Shown here: piece after piece, positions 61,385 through 64,000 of the stretch
Position numbering within the stretch: position 1 is the stretch's first letter
How the letters are laid out: each line of letters starts with the position of its first letter
NCBI GenBank assembly: GCA_944470555.2
Contig: OX104130.1
Span: 76,637,160 to 76,701,159, forward strand
Length of the DNA stretch: 64,000 bases
Direction: 5' to 3'
DNA from: Heterobilharzia americana
Lineage: Eukaryota > Platyhelminthes > Trematoda > Strigeidida > Schistosomatidae
Translations under genes and position numbers: made by a program
The notes under the pieces: model-generated
What the model was told of the DNA's origin: nothing
What the model saw: the letters and a program-made list of their open reading frames with translations, nothing else
The model's database searches: none

Positions 61385-61700
61385 CCGCAACAAAGATGGA
61401 ATTAGGGTGACATTTAAACCTACAAACTCACTCAGAGACCATGACCGGTGTACCTTGCTCCACAGGCGCGGATGAATTGGTAGATACACATAGATGTGGC
61501 CTATCAAGGGATATTGTCTTTTACACAAACGTATAACAATTTACGACTGGTAAAGACCAAATAAAGTTTGGCGGAGAAAAAGTCCTTCTATTTGATCTGG
61601 AAAGAGGATTTTTCAAGATATCTGATTAAAAATAAAGTTGTAATTACGTAGTGCAGGTTAAATCTGTGACAGAGTAGGAAAATAAACAACGGATTATGGA
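61385..61700 (-). mobile_element. Second Penelope-like family, decayed fragment
   Basis: The minus strand matches the linker segment of the copy at 61,790-62,440 (KLYLVF, VKDNIPDRPHLCVS). The endonuclease core is gone. Confidence 0.5.
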
Positions 61701-61789
61701 AATAAATGTATAGTTACCTAATAAAGGATGAATCTATGACAGTCAATGATTTACGATGACCATGGCAAAGACAAAGGTTGAACCTACCT

Positions 61790-62440
61790 TTTTTGGACAC
61801 ATAACGCTGGTTTGGACTTCTGGATGGCTGATGCGTCAGATATCGACAAATGCTTTGATCTTACTCCAAGTAGTTTGATCGAACCCTATGAAGAGTTTTG
61901 AGTTAGCTCTCAAAAGTAGCTAAGTGCCTTGAGTTCTTGAGGTGTTCTGTTATTGAACAGAAGATACATTTCCGTTCTCCCTTGCCAGCCAGGCTGGGTA
62001 GTATTCGCGGACACGTTTTACAGGCTGACGCACGGTACGGCCGATATACTCAGCTACACAAAAACAAGTAAACCGGTATATACACATTGATGTAGCCCAA
62101 TGCGTCGGCTTGTCTTTCATACATTGACCGAAACGTTCCTTGCAGGAGAAAATAATTCGAAGTTTGGAGGTGAAGTATGTTCTGTTTAAGGATTTGACAG
62201 TTGTTTCCTCAGGAAGTTTGCAGCAATATCATTTTTAAATTCAAGATTCAACAAAGAAATCTCTTTTGGATATCTGACACTGCATCACCTTTAAATTCTA
62301 GATTCATAAATAGTTTCCATAGAGGCTGATTTGATGACTGATTTCACATGTCTTTGTCGCACATACTTCCCAATAATTTGGCTAGGATAGCCGTTTTGCG
62401 TAAGCATTCCTGCTGCTGTGGAGAAAGGTACATCGACCGT
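61790..62440 (-). mobile_element. Second Penelope-like family, linker and GIY-YIG, broken
   Basis: The minus strand reads QNGYPSQIIGKYVRQRHVKS, then LEFKNDIAANFLRKQL, SKLRIIFSCKERFGQC, KDKPTHWATSMCIYRFTC and the GIY-YIG core AEYIGRTVRQPVKRVREYYP. Stops and frame changes lie between the blocks. The core differs clearly from the CNDCEVKYIGES type at 8 kb, so two PLE lineages are present. The reverse transcriptase part is absent. Confidence 0.7.
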
Positions 62441-62480
62441 AGTCAGAAATTGCTGTCAACATGTATGCGTGAACGACCCC

Positions 62481-64000
62481 ACCTAGCTTACTAGTTCACT
62501 AGTTCACTAGTTTACTATCCAGTCCTAAGCCCGGATGAGTAGAGAGAAGGTTGGGCATTGGGCTAGCAACCCAGCCCCGAAAAACCAATCGAATCACTAA
62601 AGAGACTTCAAAGCACAGAAAAAATGCAAAAAATAAAAACAAACTTATTCCTCGCCGGCATCGGGGAGACGAAATGACACTGGTTGGTGAAAGCCTGCCT
62701 TCGGGAAGCCAATTGGCCGATGTGTCTTCTCTTCTCCCGATGAAAGCAAAAGTAAGCATAGGGACACGGAATATCCGAACAATGTTTAAAGTTGACTGAC
62801 AAGGCTGCTTAGATTGCAAAAAAATGAGAAGATATAGCATCGAAGTGCCAGACCAAGAATCCGCGACAGCAGATGGAATGGAAGTGGACTCTCCAGTGTC
62901 AACAGGAGGAGAGTCAATAATCTACTCTGATATTGTCACCCAGATGACAACCACAAGCACACTGAGTTTTCGAGTGGCTATCACGATGTCTCCCTCTCAC
63001 GAGCATCGAAGCCTCCCTCTCATGCAGTGGGAACCAATCTCCTCCTTCAGGATCATGACAGCAAGGTTCAACTCAAAAGGAAGGAAAGTCACAATCATTC
63101 AATTCTGCACTACACACCTACAAATAATGCAGATCAAGAGAAGAAAAGGAAGTTCTACAGACAGCTGCAATTAGTATTGGACAGGACCCCACCCCAGATG
63201 GCGACATTAAAATTCTAATGGGTGAGGTGACATGAATGCCAAATGTGGAGCGGACAACACAGGAAGAGAACTTGTCAGGGGTCGAGGAGAACTCAGTGAA
63301 ATGAACGAGAACGGTGGACTGTTTGCAGATTTCTGCGCATTCAATGATTTGGTGATTGGGGGCACTGTGTTCAAGCACAAGGATATCCACAAAGCGACAT
63401 GGATTTCACCATTCACCAGATGGACACACTACATTAAGAACCAGATCGACTTCATCTCAATGTGGGGAAAGTGGAGATGCAGTCTACTTGACACAAGATC
63501 AAGAAGGGGAGCAGATGTAGGTTCGGACCACTTTCTAGTGCAAAGAACCTTCAAAATCAAGTTGAAAGCCTTCAATTTGAGGAAGTTGGTGTTAAACCAC
63601 AGTCCAAGTTCAACACCCAGAAAAGAAGCTGAACTGAAGGACGAAACTATAAAGGACATCTTCAGGTCAGTCAGTCATTAGAACAAAATAGGAGATATTG
63701 AGCAACATCCCTCAGGGAACCTGGTTGGAAGGACGCCGGAACTCTTTGAAAGCTATGTGGAATGAAACTTGCATAACCGTATTAGGAAGGAAGAGGGAAC
63801 AAGACAAAGAATGGATTTTCACGGACACATGGAAGCTGATAAAGGAGGTAAAGGAAGATGGTGAAGCAGAAGATGAACCAGTGCAGTGCAGGGATGAACA
63901 ACGAAAAGAAGAACTGAGTACAACGTACAAAACACTACACTGGACAAAGAAGTGAAGAAGAATACACGTAAAGACAAAAGACACTTCTACGACAAACTTG
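62481..64000 (+). mobile_element. RTE-A copy, decayed, cut by window edge
   Basis: It begins ACCTAGCTTACTAG, equivalent to the family 5' end, and covers leader, endonuclease (SDHFLVQ near 63,526) and linker. The frame is broken into pieces (62,551-62,799, 62,824-63,174, 63,232-63,681, 63,698-63,955). Many breaks are short local duplications. It continues past the right edge. Confidence 0.88.

Overview
The window looks like nuclear DNA of a blood fluke (Schistosoma or a close relative). It is AT-rich and dominated by retroelements. It carries RTE-type, CR1-type, Penelope-like and BEL/Pao-like sequences, tRNA-derived SINE/satellite units with a hammerhead-ribozyme core as known for the schistosome Sm-alpha family, and a host gene with introns of only 29-39 nt. 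I see nothing prokaryotic. All family assignments are by eye from translated motifs; no search was run.

Layout. 0-13 kb: the 5' end of an RTE copy (here RTE-A) leaving the window on the minus strand. Four decayed copies or fragments of a second RTE-like family (RTE-B) follow, then a head-to-head pair of Penelope-like (PLE) GIY-YIG fragments, and a 2-kb RTE-B copy with a perfect 13-bp target-site duplication (TSD). 12.7-16.1 kb: a TA microsatellite, two SINE copies, a possible plus-strand multi-exon gene, and the one host gene I can name, a minus-strand SPATA4-like calponin-homology protein. 16.1-23 kb, minus strand: an old CR1 element split by a younger CR1 of the same family, then a second CR1-like family. 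23-29 kb: mixed remnants, including a BEL/Pao integrase tail and a young 5'-truncated RTE-A with a 13-bp TSD. 29.9-33.1 kb: a full-length RTE-A with an unbroken endonuclease-reverse transcriptase frame and a perfect 14-bp TSD.

33.8-57.7 kb is the most unusual part. A small patch of Sm-alpha-like units, one with an intact hammerhead core, abuts a 2.0-kb arm. An inverted copy of that arm lies 19.1 kb further on. Between them is an 18.3-kb satellite built from a 9-bp AAATACTRC-like unit. Inside the satellite is a 1,243-bp higher-order repeat, six nearly identical units in register plus two partial ones, and a 143-base assembly gap. PLE 3' sequence sits at both inner arm boundaries.

58-64 kb: RTE-A and CR1 remnants, a perfect 24-bp hairpin, another SINE, a second PLE family on the minus strand, and a decayed RTE-A copy running off the right edge.

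Most sequence here is selfish DNA at different stages of decay. Only the 29.9-33.1 kb RTE-A still encodes an apparently complete machinery. RTE and CR1 elements are known to mobilise by target-primed reverse transcription, and SINE-like units depend on enzymes supplied by other elements. The repetitive long frames inside the satellite are a by-product of its 9-bp period and are not annotated as genes.
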